From the NCBI GenBank assembly GCA_023392635.1, contig JAEVYS010000123.1, positions 1-14,481 of the forward strand: a stretch of 14,481 nt of DNA. Reading direction: 5' to 3'. Within the stretch, counting starts at the first letter, position 1. Each line of letters starts with the position of its first letter. This DNA comes from Actinomycetes bacterium (GTDB lineage Bacteria > Actinomycetota > Actinomycetes > Propionibacteriales > Propionibacteriaceae). The notes under the pieces were generated by a model that was not told where the DNA came from, did no database searches, and saw only the letters and a list, made by a program, of their open reading frames with translations. Made by a program: the position numbers and the translations under genes. Below are positions 6,508 to 13,996 of the stretch, piece by piece.

Positions 6508-6939
6508 ATGCTGCTCAATCTGGATCCCATCCTCACCGGCCGGCTCCTGATGGCTCTGGACGAGATGGGCCACGGTGACGCTGTCGTCATCGCAGATGCG
6601 CACTTCACGGCGGCGAAGCTCGCCCACAAGCACCTGATCGACATGCCCGGGCTCAGTTCCCCGCGCGTCCTCACCGCGATCCGCTCGGTGATCGTGCCCG
6701 ACACCTACGGCCCGACGCTCGACCTGATGGAGTGCCCCGACGGCATCACGCCGGTTCAGGAGGAGCTCATCGCGGCGGCACGGCTCGAGGGGGAGCCGCA
6801 CCGGTTCATCGAGCGCTTCGCCTTCTACGACATGGCCGCCGGGGCCGAGCTGATCATCCGCACCGGCGAGACGCGGATCTACGGCAACGCCCTCTTCCGC
6901 AAGGGCGTCACCCCGGTCGGCGCGGAGGCGCAGGCATGA
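6508..6939 (+). CDS. RbsD/FucU-family sugar mutarotase
   Basis: Cytoplasmic mutarotase that speeds interconversion of sugar anomers, so that the imported form can be used by later enzymes. It has 143 residues, the usual FucU length. Family segments are EMGHGDAVVIADAHF (19-33, with His22, Asp24, Asp30 and His32) and the C-terminal IYGNALFRKGVTPV (124-137). It looks closer to FucU (fucose) than to RbsD (ribose), which hints at but does not prove a fucose-like or other 6-carbon substrate. The start at 6508 was chosen because GGAGG (6498-6502) lies 5 nt upstream; the in-frame ATG at 6496 would put that site inside the gene. It is first in the rightward operon, and its stop overlaps the ATPase start (ATGA). 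Confidence 0.9.
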   Translation: MLLNLDPILTGRLLMALDEMGHGDAVVIADAHFTAAKLAHKHLIDMPGLSSPRVLTAIRSVIVPDTYGPTLDLMECPDGITPVQEELIAAARLEGEPHRFIERFAFYDMAAGAELIIRTGETRIYGNALFRKGVTPVGAEAQA

Positions 6940-8510
6940 CGGCGGTGCAGACGGCCCGGGCCCCGGGCACCCACGACCCCGACCTGCTGCTGCAGGTCGA
7001 GGGCGTCGACAAGAGCTTCCCCGGCGTGAAGGCGCTCGAGGGGATGCGGTTCGACCTGCGCAAGGGCGAGGTGCTCGGCCTCGTCGGCGAGAACGGCGCG
7101 GGCAAGTCCACCCTCATGAAGCTCCTCACCGGCATCTACACCCGGGAGACCGGGGAGTTCTGGCTGAACGGCGCCCCGCTCACCGCCAGCACCCCGAAGG
7201 AGGCGCAGGAGGCGGGCCTGTCGATCATCCACCAGGAGCTCAACCTGGTCCCGCACCTGACGGTGGCCGAGAACATCTGGCTCGGGCGGGAGCCGGTTGC
7301 CGGCGGCTTCTTCACACGTCCGGGCGCCCAGGTCCGGCGGACGCGGGAGTTGCTCGACCGCCTGGAACTGAACCTCGACCCGAAGGCGATCGTCTCGAGC
7401 CTCACCGTCGCCAAGCAGCAAATGGTGGAGATCGCGAAGGCGCTGTCGTTCGAGTCCACCAAGGTGCTGATCATGGACGAGCCGACCGCGGCCCTGAACG
7501 ACGCGGAGGTCGCCCAGCTGCACGAGCTCATCCGTCGGTTCATCACCCCCGAGACCGGCGTCGTCTACATCTCGCACCGCATGGCGGAGCTCAAGCGCAT
7601 CGCCGACCGGATCACGGTCATCCGCGACGGCCACTACATCGACACCATGCCGATGGCAGAGACGAGCCTGGACGAGGTGATCTCGAAGATGGTGGGACGC
7701 GCGATCAACACCGGCGCCCGTCCGGAGAACGTCCGCGACGACCGCCCGATCGTGCTCAGCGTGTCCGGGCTGTCGACGAAGGCGCTGCTGAAGGACGTCA
7801 GCTTCGACCTGCACCGGGGCGAGGTGCTCGGCTTCGCCGGCCTCATGGGGGCCGGCCGCACCGAGGTGGGCCGCGCACTGGTCGGCGCCGACCCGATCAC
7901 GTCCGGCGAGGTCATCCTCAACGGCGATCGCGTGACCATCCACTCCCCCGCGCAGGCCGCCGGCCTGGGGATCAGCTACCTGTCGGAGGACCGCAAGCGC
8001 CTGGGGCTCATGCTCCCGCTCTCGGTGTCGCACAACATCGCGATCAGCTCGATGGGCGAGCGGTTCTCGAAGGCCGGCTTCGTGCGGGAGAAGGCGCTGC
8101 GGGAGTCGGCCGAGGCCTCCCGGAAGCTGCTCAGCATCAAGACGCCCTCGGTGAACCAGCTCGTCAAGTACCTCTCGGGAGGCAACCAGCAGAAGGCGAT
8201 CATCGCCCGGTGGCTGGTCAAGGACTGCGACATCCTCATCTTCGACGAGCCGACCCGCGGCATCGACGTGGGCGCCAAGGAGGAGATCTACCAGCTGCTC
8301 AACAAGCTGGCCGAGCAGGGCAAGTCGATCATCATGATCTCCTCCGAGCTCCCCGAGGTGCTCCGCATGTCCCATCGGGTCGTCGTCATGGCCGACGGCC
8401 GGATCACCGGGGTCCTCCCCGCCTCTGCCGCCAGCCAGGAGGCGATCATGCGCCTCGCCACCCACCGCGACGATGCGATCGCGCACACGACCGAGAAAGC
8501 AGAACTCTGA
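6936..8510 (+). CDS. Sugar ABC transporter ATP-binding protein (RbsA/MglA type, two nucleotide-binding domains)
   Basis: ATPase that powers monosaccharide import, attached to the inner face of the membrane. The 524 residues form two fused ABC domains, as usual for the ribose/galactose/xylose group. Domain 1 has Walker A GENGAGKST (51-59), a degenerate signature (LTVAKQQMVE) and Walker B LIMDEPTAAL (178-187). Domain 2 has the family's altered Walker A GLMGAGRTE (302-310), the full signature LSGGNQQK (413-420) and Walker B IFDEPTRGID (435-444). Asymmetric motifs of this kind are normal in RbsA-like proteins and do not mean decay. The start at 6936 overlaps the mutarotase stop by 4 nt, with GGAGG 7 nt upstream. 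Substrate specificity is set by the binding protein and is not readable here. Confidence 0.96.
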   Translation: MTAVQTARAPGTHDPDLLLQVEGVDKSFPGVKALEGMRFDLRKGEVLGLVGENGAGKSTLMKLLTGIYTRETGEFWLNGAPLTASTPKEAQEAGLSIIHQELNLVPHLTVAENIWLGREPVAGGFFTRPGAQVRRTRELLDRLELNLDPKAIVSSLTVAKQQMVEIAKALSFESTKVLIMDEPTAALNDAEVAQLHELIRRFITPETGVVYISHRMAELKRIADRITVIRDGHYIDTMPMAETSLDEVISKMVGRAINTGARPENVRDDRPIVLSVSGLSTKALLKDVSFDLHRGEVLGFAGLMGAGRTEVGRALVGADPITSGEVILNGDRVTIHSPAQAAGLGISYLSEDRKRLGLMLPLSVSHNIAISSMGERFSKAGFVREKALRESAEASRKLLSIKTPSVNQLVKYLSGGNQQKAIIARWLVKDCDILIFDEPTRGIDVGAKEEIYQLLNKLAEQGKSIIMISSELPEVLRMSHRVVVMADGRITGVLPASAASQEAIMRLATHRDDAIAHTTEKAEL

Positions 8511-9523
8511 TGTCCACAGACGCCGCGACCGAGAAGACCCCGAAGACCGCAACGGGCATCTCCTGGCGGGAGAGGGTCCAGCAGCTGATGGCGCTGGCCG
8601 GCCTGGTGCTGATCTTCATCGTCTTCACCGTCGCCAGCCCGCAGATCTTCCCGAGCTACTCCAACGTCACCACGATCCTGTTCTCCACCACGGTGGTGGG
8701 GCTGCTCTCCCTCGCCGCGACCCTGGTGATCATCACCAGCGGCATCGACCTGTCGGTCGGTACCGCGATGACCCTGTCGGCGGTGATGTCGGCGACGTTC
8801 ATCGTGAACTGGCACGTGCCGGTCTGGCTGGGGATCATCATGACGATCCTGTTCGGTGGCCTCATCGGGCTCGTCAACGGCTTCAACGTGGCCGTCCTGC
8901 GGCTCCCGCCGTTCATCGCGACCCTCGCGATGATGCTGGTGGCGCAGGGCCTGGCGCTGGTCATCTCGAACGCGCGCCCGATCTACTTCGACGCCAAGGA
9001 GCACGCCGGGTACATCTGGTTGTCGACCGGCAGCATCATCCCCGGCACCCGCTTCCCGAACGCGGTCATCGTCCTCGCGCTCGCCGCCGTGGTCGCGTTC
9101 GTCCTGCTGAACAAGACCCTGCTCGGCCGCTACGACATCTCGATCGGCAGCAACGAGGAGGCGACGGCGCTCTCCGGCATCAACACCAAGAAGTGGCTGA
9201 TCATCATCTACGCCGTGGCCGGCCTGTTCGTCGGCCTCGCCGCGATCATGATCTCCGCCCGGCTCGGTTCGGCCCAGCCGGCCACCGGCGCGGGCTACGA
9301 GCTGCAGGCGATCGCGGCCGTGGTCATCGGCGGCACCTCGCTGTCGGGCGGCAAGGGCACGATCGTCGGCACGATCATCGGCGCCCTGATCATCTCGGTG
9401 ATCAACAACGGCCTGCAGATCCTCTCGGTGCGCCAGGAGTGGCAGAACGTGATCCTCGGCCTGGTCATCCTCGTCGTCGTCTTCATCGACCAGCTGCGCG
9501 CCCGCCGTGCGGCCACCACCTGA
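8510..9523 (+). CDS. Sugar ABC transporter permease (RbsC type)
   Basis: Integral membrane channel subunit for monosaccharide import, 337 residues, with about eight to ten hydrophobic segments (for example around 27-43, 60-76, 105-122, 136-153, 185-200, 229-248 and 283-299). Family marks are ITSGIDLSVG (75-84), the cytoplasmic ATPase-contact loop IGSNEEATALSGI (212-224) and GYELQAIAAVVIGGTSLSGG (262-281). The ATG shares one base with the ATPase stop (TGATG), so translation is coupled. The ribosome site is weak (GAGAAAG), consistent with coupling. Confidence 0.96.
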   Translation: MSTDAATEKTPKTATGISWRERVQQLMALAGLVLIFIVFTVASPQIFPSYSNVTTILFSTTVVGLLSLAATLVIITSGIDLSVGTAMTLSAVMSATFIVNWHVPVWLGIIMTILFGGLIGLVNGFNVAVLRLPPFIATLAMMLVAQGLALVISNARPIYFDAKEHAGYIWLSTGSIIPGTRFPNAVIVLALAAVVAFVLLNKTLLGRYDISIGSNEEATALSGINTKKWLIIIYAVAGLFVGLAAIMISARLGSAQPATGAGYELQAIAAVVIGGTSLSGGKGTIVGTIIGALIISVINNGLQILSVRQEWQNVILGLVILVVVFIDQLRARRAATT

Positions 9524-9546
9524 CCCCACCCCCACCCCCACCACCC
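9524..9546. other. C-rich tract with four C-runs between permease and binding protein
   Basis: Directly after the permease stop come CCCC, CCCCC, CCCCC and CCC runs separated by single A or ACCA. The complementary strand fits the G-quadruplex pattern (four G-runs of three or more with loops of 1-4). It lies in the spacer before the binding-protein gene, where ABC operons often change transcript level. A role is not shown. Confidence 0.55.
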
Positions 9547-9581
9547 GAAGCTCCCGCAACAACCCAACGAAGGAGAATCAG

Positions 9582-10583
9582 ATGCGGAAGATTTCACCTG
9601 CGCTCGCCGTGCTCGGCGTCGCAGCCTCCATGGCCCTGGCAGCCTGCTCGGGCACGCCGGCCGCCCCGGCGGCCAGCGGTAGCGCACCGGCCGCTTCGGC
9701 CTCGTCCGGCGAGAAGCCGTACATCGCCATCGTGTCCAAGGGCTTCCAGCACCAGTTCTGGCAAGCCGTGAAGCAGGGCGCCGAGCAGCAGGCCGCCAAG
9801 GACGGCGTCACGATCACCTTCGAGGGCCCGGCCACCGAGTCCGAGGTCGAGGCGCAGATGAACATGCTGACCGCTGCGCTGGCCAAGAAGCCGGCCGCCC
9901 TGGGCTTCGCAGCCCTGGACAGCAAGGCTGCAGCGCCCGTGCTGCAGCAGTTCAAGGACGCCAACATCCCGGTCGTCGCCTTCGACTCCGGCGTCGACTC
10001 CGACATCCCGGTGACCACGGCTGCGACCGACAACAAGGCCGCCGCAGCCGAGGCCGCCAAGCACATGTGCGAGCTCGTGGGTGGCGCCGGGACGGTGGGC
10101 GTCATGGTGCACGACCAGACCTCGCGCACCGGCCAGGACCGCCGCGACGGCTTCCTGGACGGCATGAAGGCCAACTGCCCGAACGTGAAGGTGCTCGACC
10201 CGCAGTACGGCAAGGGCGACCCGAACATCAGCGCCGACATCGCCTCCTCGATCATCGAGGCGAACAAGGACCTCAAGGGCATCTTCCTGGCCAACGAGGG
10301 CACCGCGATCGGCGGCATCAAGGCCACCCAGCAGAAGAACATGCAGGGCAAGCTCGTCCTGATCGGCTTCGACTCCGGCAACGACCAGATCAACGCCATC
10401 AACGACGGCACCATGGCCGGCGCCATCACGCAGAACCCGGTCGGCATCGGCGAGCAGGTCGTCGCCGCCGCCGTGAAGACCCTCCACGGCGAATCCGTGC
10501 CGAAGGTCATCGACACCGGCTTCTACTGGTACGACAAGAGCAACATCAACGATCCGAAGATCCAGGCGGTGCTCTACAAGTAG
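9582..10583 (+). CDS. Sugar ABC transporter substrate-binding lipoprotein (RbsB/periplasmic-binding-protein type I fold)
   Basis: Extracellular lipid-anchored receptor that captures the sugar and hands it to the permease. The 333 residues start with a lipoprotein signal peptide (MRKIS, a hydrophobic stretch, then lipobox ALAAC with Cys22), then an Ala/Ser/Pro linker to about residue 42. The mature domain opens KPYIAIVSKGFQHQFWQAVK, typical of the ribose/xylose group, and later shows VVAFDSGVDSD and IGFDSGNDQINAI, the latter being the usual GFD sugar-contact region. AAGGAG (9570-9575) lies 6 nt before the ATG at 9582. A terminator follows the gene, so it is probably the most abundant product of the first half of the operon. 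The exact ligand cannot be named. Confidence 0.95.
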   Translation: MRKISPALAVLGVAASMALAACSGTPAAPAASGSAPAASASSGEKPYIAIVSKGFQHQFWQAVKQGAEQQAAKDGVTITFEGPATESEVEAQMNMLTAALAKKPAALGFAALDSKAAAPVLQQFKDANIPVVAFDSGVDSDIPVTTAATDNKAAAAEAAKHMCELVGGAGTVGVMVHDQTSRTGQDRRDGFLDGMKANCPNVKVLDPQYGKGDPNISADIASSIIEANKDLKGIFLANEGTAIGGIKATQQKNMQGKLVLIGFDSGNDQINAINDGTMAGAITQNPVGIGEQVVAAAVKTLHGESVPKVIDTGFYWYDKSNINDPKIQAVLYK

Positions 10584-10607
10584 GTTCTCCTTCCGGGAGA
10601 CTCTCCT

Positions 10608-10650
10608 CGTGGGGGCGGTTCGCGCGCCGGACCGCCCCCACGCCCCTTTT
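10608..10650 (+). terminator. Intrinsic (probably partial) terminator between binding protein and kinase
   Basis: A 12-bp perfect GC-rich stem (10608-10619 with 10631-10642: cgtgggggcggt and its complement) around an 11-nt loop, followed by CCCCTTTT (10643-10650). It sits 25 nt after the binding-protein stop. The kinase and LacI genes follow with no obvious promoter of their own, so it likely lowers rather than abolishes downstream expression. Confidence 0.8.
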
Positions 10651-10666
10651 CCAGCGAGGACCATCA

Positions 10667-12145
10667 ATGCTGATCGCACACGATCTCGGCACCTCCGGCA
10701 ACAAGGCCTCCCTCCACACTCCGGACGGGCGCCTGGTGGCCGCCGCCACCGCGTCCTACCCGACCACCTACGCCGCGGACACCACCAGCGAGCAGGATCC
10801 CCGGGACTGGTGGCGCGCCGTCGTGGAGGCCACCCGCCGCCTCCTCGCCGGGACCGGGACCCGTCCCGAGCAGGTCGACGGGATCTGCGTGTCCGGGCAG
10901 ATGATGGGCCTCGTGCTGCTGGACGCCGCCGGCGAGCCGCTGCGACCGGCGATGATCTGGTCCGACCAGCGGGCCTCCGCGGAAGCGGCCGCGCTCGCCG
11001 AGCGGTTCGGCGGCGATGCCGCGTACCGGATCACCGGCAACCGGATCGCCGCCCCCTACAACCTTCCCAAGCTGATGTGGGTGCGGGCGCACGAGCCCGG
11101 GACGTACGCGAAGGCCGTCTCCACCTGCATGGCCAAGGACTATGTCAACCTGCGGCTCACCGGACGCCTGGTCACCGACCGCTCCGACGCCTCGCACACC
11201 GGCGCGTACGACCTCGCCGCGGGCGACTGGTCTCCGGCGCTGCTCGCCGCTGCCGACGTGGAGACGTCGCTGTGGCCCCCGATCGTCGAGTCCACCGCCG
11301 TCGTCGGCACCCTCACCTCCGCTGCGGCGGCCGAGCTGGGGCTGCGGGAGGCCACCCGGGTCGTCGCCGGTGGCGGGGACGGGCCGATGGCCGCGGTCGC
11401 CGCCGGCTGCGTGACCGTGGACTCCCCCGGCTACGTGTGCCTGGGCACCTCCGCCTGGTACGCCTGCGCCACCACCGAGCCCGCGCTCGACCCCGAGCAG
11501 CGGCCGTTCACCCTGTGCCACGTCGTGCCCGGGCTGTTCACCCCCACCGCGACCACCCAGACCGGCGCCGGCTCCCTGCAGTGGGCGGCTGAGGCGCTGG
11601 GGGACGCGCCCGCAGAGGTCGGCGCACTGATCGCCGCGGCCGCGGACGTGGTCGCCGCCGACGAGGGCCTGTTCTTCCTGCCGTACCTGATCGGGGAGCG
11701 CTCGCCCTGGTGGGACCCGCGCGCCTCCGGGGTCTTCCTCGGCCTGCGCATGCACCACCGGCGTCCGCACCTCACCCGCGCGGTGATGGAGGGGGTCGGC
11801 TTCAGCCTCGCCCTGTGCATGGCCCCCCTGCGTGGCGGGCCGGCCGGTTCCGCCGGCATCGACGTCATCGGCGGCGGTGCGGCGAGCGACACCTGGCTCC
11901 AGCTGCTGGCCGACCTGTGGGGCGTCCCGGTGCGGCGCCGCAGCGTGACCGGCCAGGCCAACAGCCTCGGCGCCGCGGTCACCGGCCTCGTCGGGCTGGG
12001 CCTGGCCGACTTCTCGCTCGCTCCGACGCTGTCCCGGGTGGAGGCGGAGTTCCGGCCGGACGGCGATCCCCGCCACCGCGCCCACCTCGCCCGTTTCGCC
12101 GACGCCTACCGCGCGCTGCGGCCGTGGTTCGCCGAGGGCCGTTGA
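10667..12145 (+). CDS. FGGY-family carbohydrate kinase (xylulokinase/fuculokinase-like)
   Basis: Cytoplasmic ATP-dependent kinase that traps the imported sugar or its ketose form as a phosphate. It has 492 residues, typical of FGGY kinases. Seen in order: the phosphate-binding start AHDLGTSGNKA (4-14, Asp6), a substrate-side SGQMMGLVLLD (76-86, compare SGQMHG in xylulokinase), IWSDQRA (97-103), the catalytic-base region AGGGDGPMAAV (234-244, Asp238), GERSPWWDPRASGVFLGL (343-360) and the ATP-site IGGGAASDTWLQLLAD (401-416). GCGAGGA lies 6 nt before the ATG at 10667. It follows the internal terminator and is overlapped at its stop by the LacI start. Family certain; substrate not determined, with a ketose or polyol most plausible. 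Confidence 0.93.
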   Translation: MLIAHDLGTSGNKASLHTPDGRLVAAATASYPTTYAADTTSEQDPRDWWRAVVEATRRLLAGTGTRPEQVDGICVSGQMMGLVLLDAAGEPLRPAMIWSDQRASAEAAALAERFGGDAAYRITGNRIAAPYNLPKLMWVRAHEPGTYAKAVSTCMAKDYVNLRLTGRLVTDRSDASHTGAYDLAAGDWSPALLAAADVETSLWPPIVESTAVVGTLTSAAAAELGLREATRVVAGGGDGPMAAVAAGCVTVDSPGYVCLGTSAWYACATTEPALDPEQRPFTLCHVVPGLFTPTATTQTGAGSLQWAAEALGDAPAEVGALIAAAADVVAADEGLFFLPYLIGERSPWWDPRASGVFLGLRMHHRRPHLTRAVMEGVGFSLALCMAPLRGGPAGSAGIDVIGGGAASDTWLQLLADLWGVPVRRRSVTGQANSLGAAVTGLVGLGLADFSLAPTLSRVEAEFRPDGDPRHRAHLARFADAYRALRPWFAEGR

Positions 12146-13158
12146 TGGTCACGATCTACGACGTCGCCGCGAAGGCCGGCGTGTCCCCCGCGACCGTCTC
12201 CCGGGTGTTCAACGGCATCAAGGTCAGTCCCGACCGGGTCGAGGCCGTCCGCCGCGCCGCGGACGAGCTCGGGTTCGTGCCCAACCGCAACGCCCGCCGG
12301 CTCCGCACCAGCTCATCGGAGATCATCGCGATGTTGATCCCCGACATCGAGAACCCGTTCTTCACCGTGATGACGCGCGCCGTGGAGGACGTGGCCCGCG
12401 CCGGTGGCTACTCGGTCATGCTCTGCAACACCGACGAGGACCCGCAGCGCGAGCAGGACTACCTGCGCGCGGCGGTCAGTGACCCGGTCGCCGGCATCGT
12501 GATGGTGCCGAGCAGCCGGGAGTCCAACCTCGACCTCGCGCTGGAGCGCGGGGTGCCGGTGGTGTGCGTCGACCGGCGCGCGCCGCGGTACCGTCTGGAC
12601 GCGATCGTCGCCGACAACCTGAACGGGGCGACCGCGGCCACGCGGACGCTGCACGAGGCCGGCTACCGCCGGATCGCCTGCATCAGCGGCCCGGACGGCG
12701 TCGAGACTGCGGACGAGCGTGCACGCGGCTGGACGCTCGCCTACCGCGAGCTCGCGGGCGGCGACCCGCCGGCGGACTACCTCGTCCGCACCAGCTACAC
12801 GGTCGGCGGCGGTGAGGCCGCCACCAGGGAGTTGCTCGCGCTGGCCGACCCGCCGGACGCCATCCTCGCCGCCAACAACCGGCTGGCCTCCGGTGCGATC
12901 CGCGTCCTCGCCGAACGTGGCCAGCTGCCCCCGGCCGTGGGGCTGATGTCGTTCGGTGGCCTGCCGCTCGTGCTGCTCGCCCCGGCCGGGGTGATGGTGG
13001 CCCACCTGCCCGTCCGCGAGATGGGGATCACCGCGGCGCGAATGCTGCTCGAGCGGATCCAGGGGCTCGACGCCCCGCCGCGCGAGGTCGTGCTGCCGGT
13101 CGTCATCGGGGACGAGGAGTCGGGCCTCAGCGTGCTGGACGGCGCGAACCGCAGCTGA
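12145..13158 (+). CDS. LacI-family transcriptional repressor of the two sugar operons
   Basis: DNA-binding repressor, 337 residues. The helix-turn-helix covers residues 3-25 (IYDVAAKAGVSPATVSRVFNG). The hinge helix NARRLRT carries Leu53, the residue that in LacI/PurR proteins wedges into a central CG, matching the CG-centred operators at 6409 and 6480. The effector domain opens IAMLIPDIENPFF (61-73). The usual GFDD sugar-contact motif is replaced by SFGG (269-272), and AANN stands where AxND is common, so the ligand or its contacts may differ from those of standard members. The start overlaps the kinase stop by one base (TGATG). As the last gene of the operon it would be negatively autoregulated. 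Binding to the named operators is inferred from site type and proximity. Confidence 0.93.
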   Translation: MVTIYDVAAKAGVSPATVSRVFNGIKVSPDRVEAVRRAADELGFVPNRNARRLRTSSSEIIAMLIPDIENPFFTVMTRAVEDVARAGGYSVMLCNTDEDPQREQDYLRAAVSDPVAGIVMVPSSRESNLDLALERGVPVVCVDRRAPRYRLDAIVADNLNGATAATRTLHEAGYRRIACISGPDGVETADERARGWTLAYRELAGGDPPADYLVRTSYTVGGGEAATRELLALADPPDAILAANNRLASGAIRVLAERGQLPPAVGLMSFGGLPLVLLAPAGVMVAHLPVREMGITAARMLLERIQGLDAPPREVVLPVVIGDEESGLSVLDGANRS

Positions 13159-13162
13159 CGGC

Positions 13163-13996
13163 TCACCCCAGCCGGTAGAGCTGCAGCAGCCGGGCGGTCT
13201 CCGCCTGGACCGCGTCCCTGGCCGGCCGCATCCAGGTGCGGGAGTCCACCAGTGCCGGGTCCGCGTCGAGTGCTGCCCGCACCGAGCCGGTGAACACCTT
13301 GTTCAGGTGCGTGGACACGTTGATCTTCGTCATGCCCGCGCGGATCGCCGCCTGCATCCCTGCGTCCGACACCCCGGAGGAGCCGTGCAGGACGAGCGGC
13401 ACGTCCACGGCGTCCCGGATGGCGCGGATCAGGTCCTCGTCGAGGGCAGCGTCCCTGGTGGTCATCGCGTGGGACGAGCCCACCGCCACGGCCAACAGGT
13501 CGACGCCGGTGTCGGCCACGAACGCCGCCGCGTCCGCAGGGTCGGTGCGCGCCGAAGGGTCGTGCACCCCGTTCTTGCCCCCGACCTCGCCGAGCTCGGC
13601 CTCGACGTCCACCCCGGCGGCGTGGCAGAACTCCACCACCTCGCGCGTGGTGGCGCGGTTGGCGTCATCGGGCAGCTTCGAGCCGTCGTACATCACCGAG
13701 CTCACGCCCAGGCCGACCGCGGCGCGCACGAGCGCGACATCCTCGGCGTGGTCGAGGTGGACGGCCACCGGCACGGACGCGGCCCGGGCGACCGCCAGCG
13801 CGGCCAGGCAGACCGGCTCGAGTGCCCCGTGGTACCTCACCGCGTTCTCCGAGACCTGCAGCACGACCGGGCACCCCACCGCCTCGGCGGCACGGACGAA
13901 GGCGGTCGCGTGCTCGAGGTGGATCACGTTGAAGGCGCCGAGCCCGACACCTTCGGAGCGGGCGGCACGGGCGAGGTCGCGCAGCGAGGCGAGCAT
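13163..13996 (-). CDS. Class II ketose-bisphosphate aldolase (fructose/tagatose-bisphosphate aldolase family)
   Basis: Zinc-dependent aldolase, 277 residues, expected to cleave a ketose 1,6-bisphosphate (or a related ketose phosphate) into dihydroxyacetone phosphate and an aldehyde. Seen: GAFNVIHLEHA (20-30), VAVHLDHAED (77-86, catalytic Asp82 and zinc ligand His83), VMYDGSKLP (101-109), VEAELGEVGGK (131-141), AVGSSHAM (171-178, zinc ligand His176), LHGSSGVSD (203-211, zinc ligand His204) and KINVSTHLN (224-232). All catalytic residues are present. The SSHAM sequence differs from the common THG-type motif and may mark a distinct subgroup (GatY/KbaY/IolJ-like enzymes are alternatives). The start codon follows the PfkB stop directly (TGAATG), with GGAGAA as ribosome site. 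It converges on the LacI gene with 4 bp between stops. Confidence 0.93.
   Translation of the reverse strand: MLASLRDLARAARSEGVGLGAFNVIHLEHATAFVRAAEAVGCPVVLQVSENAVRYHGALEPVCLAALAVARAASVPVAVHLDHAEDVALVRAAVGLGVSSVMYDGSKLPDDANRATTREVVEFCHAAGVDVEAELGEVGGKNGVHDPSARTDPADAAAFVADTGVDLLAVAVGSSHAMTTRDAALDEDLIRAIRDAVDVPLVLHGSSGVSDAGMQAAIRAGMTKINVSTHLNKVFTGSVRAALDADPALVDSRTWMRPARDAVQAETARLLQLYRLG

Noticed and set aside
6879..8552. 557-codon minus-strand frame opposite the ABC ATPase
   Set aside because: Antisense shadow; the plus strand carries full Walker and signature motifs.
10586..10606. Three short complementary segments (tctcc, ggaga, tctcc) before the internal terminator, like an antiterminator switch
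   Set aside because: The arms are only 5 bp and one alternative pairing would leave a one-base loop, so a switch is not credible.
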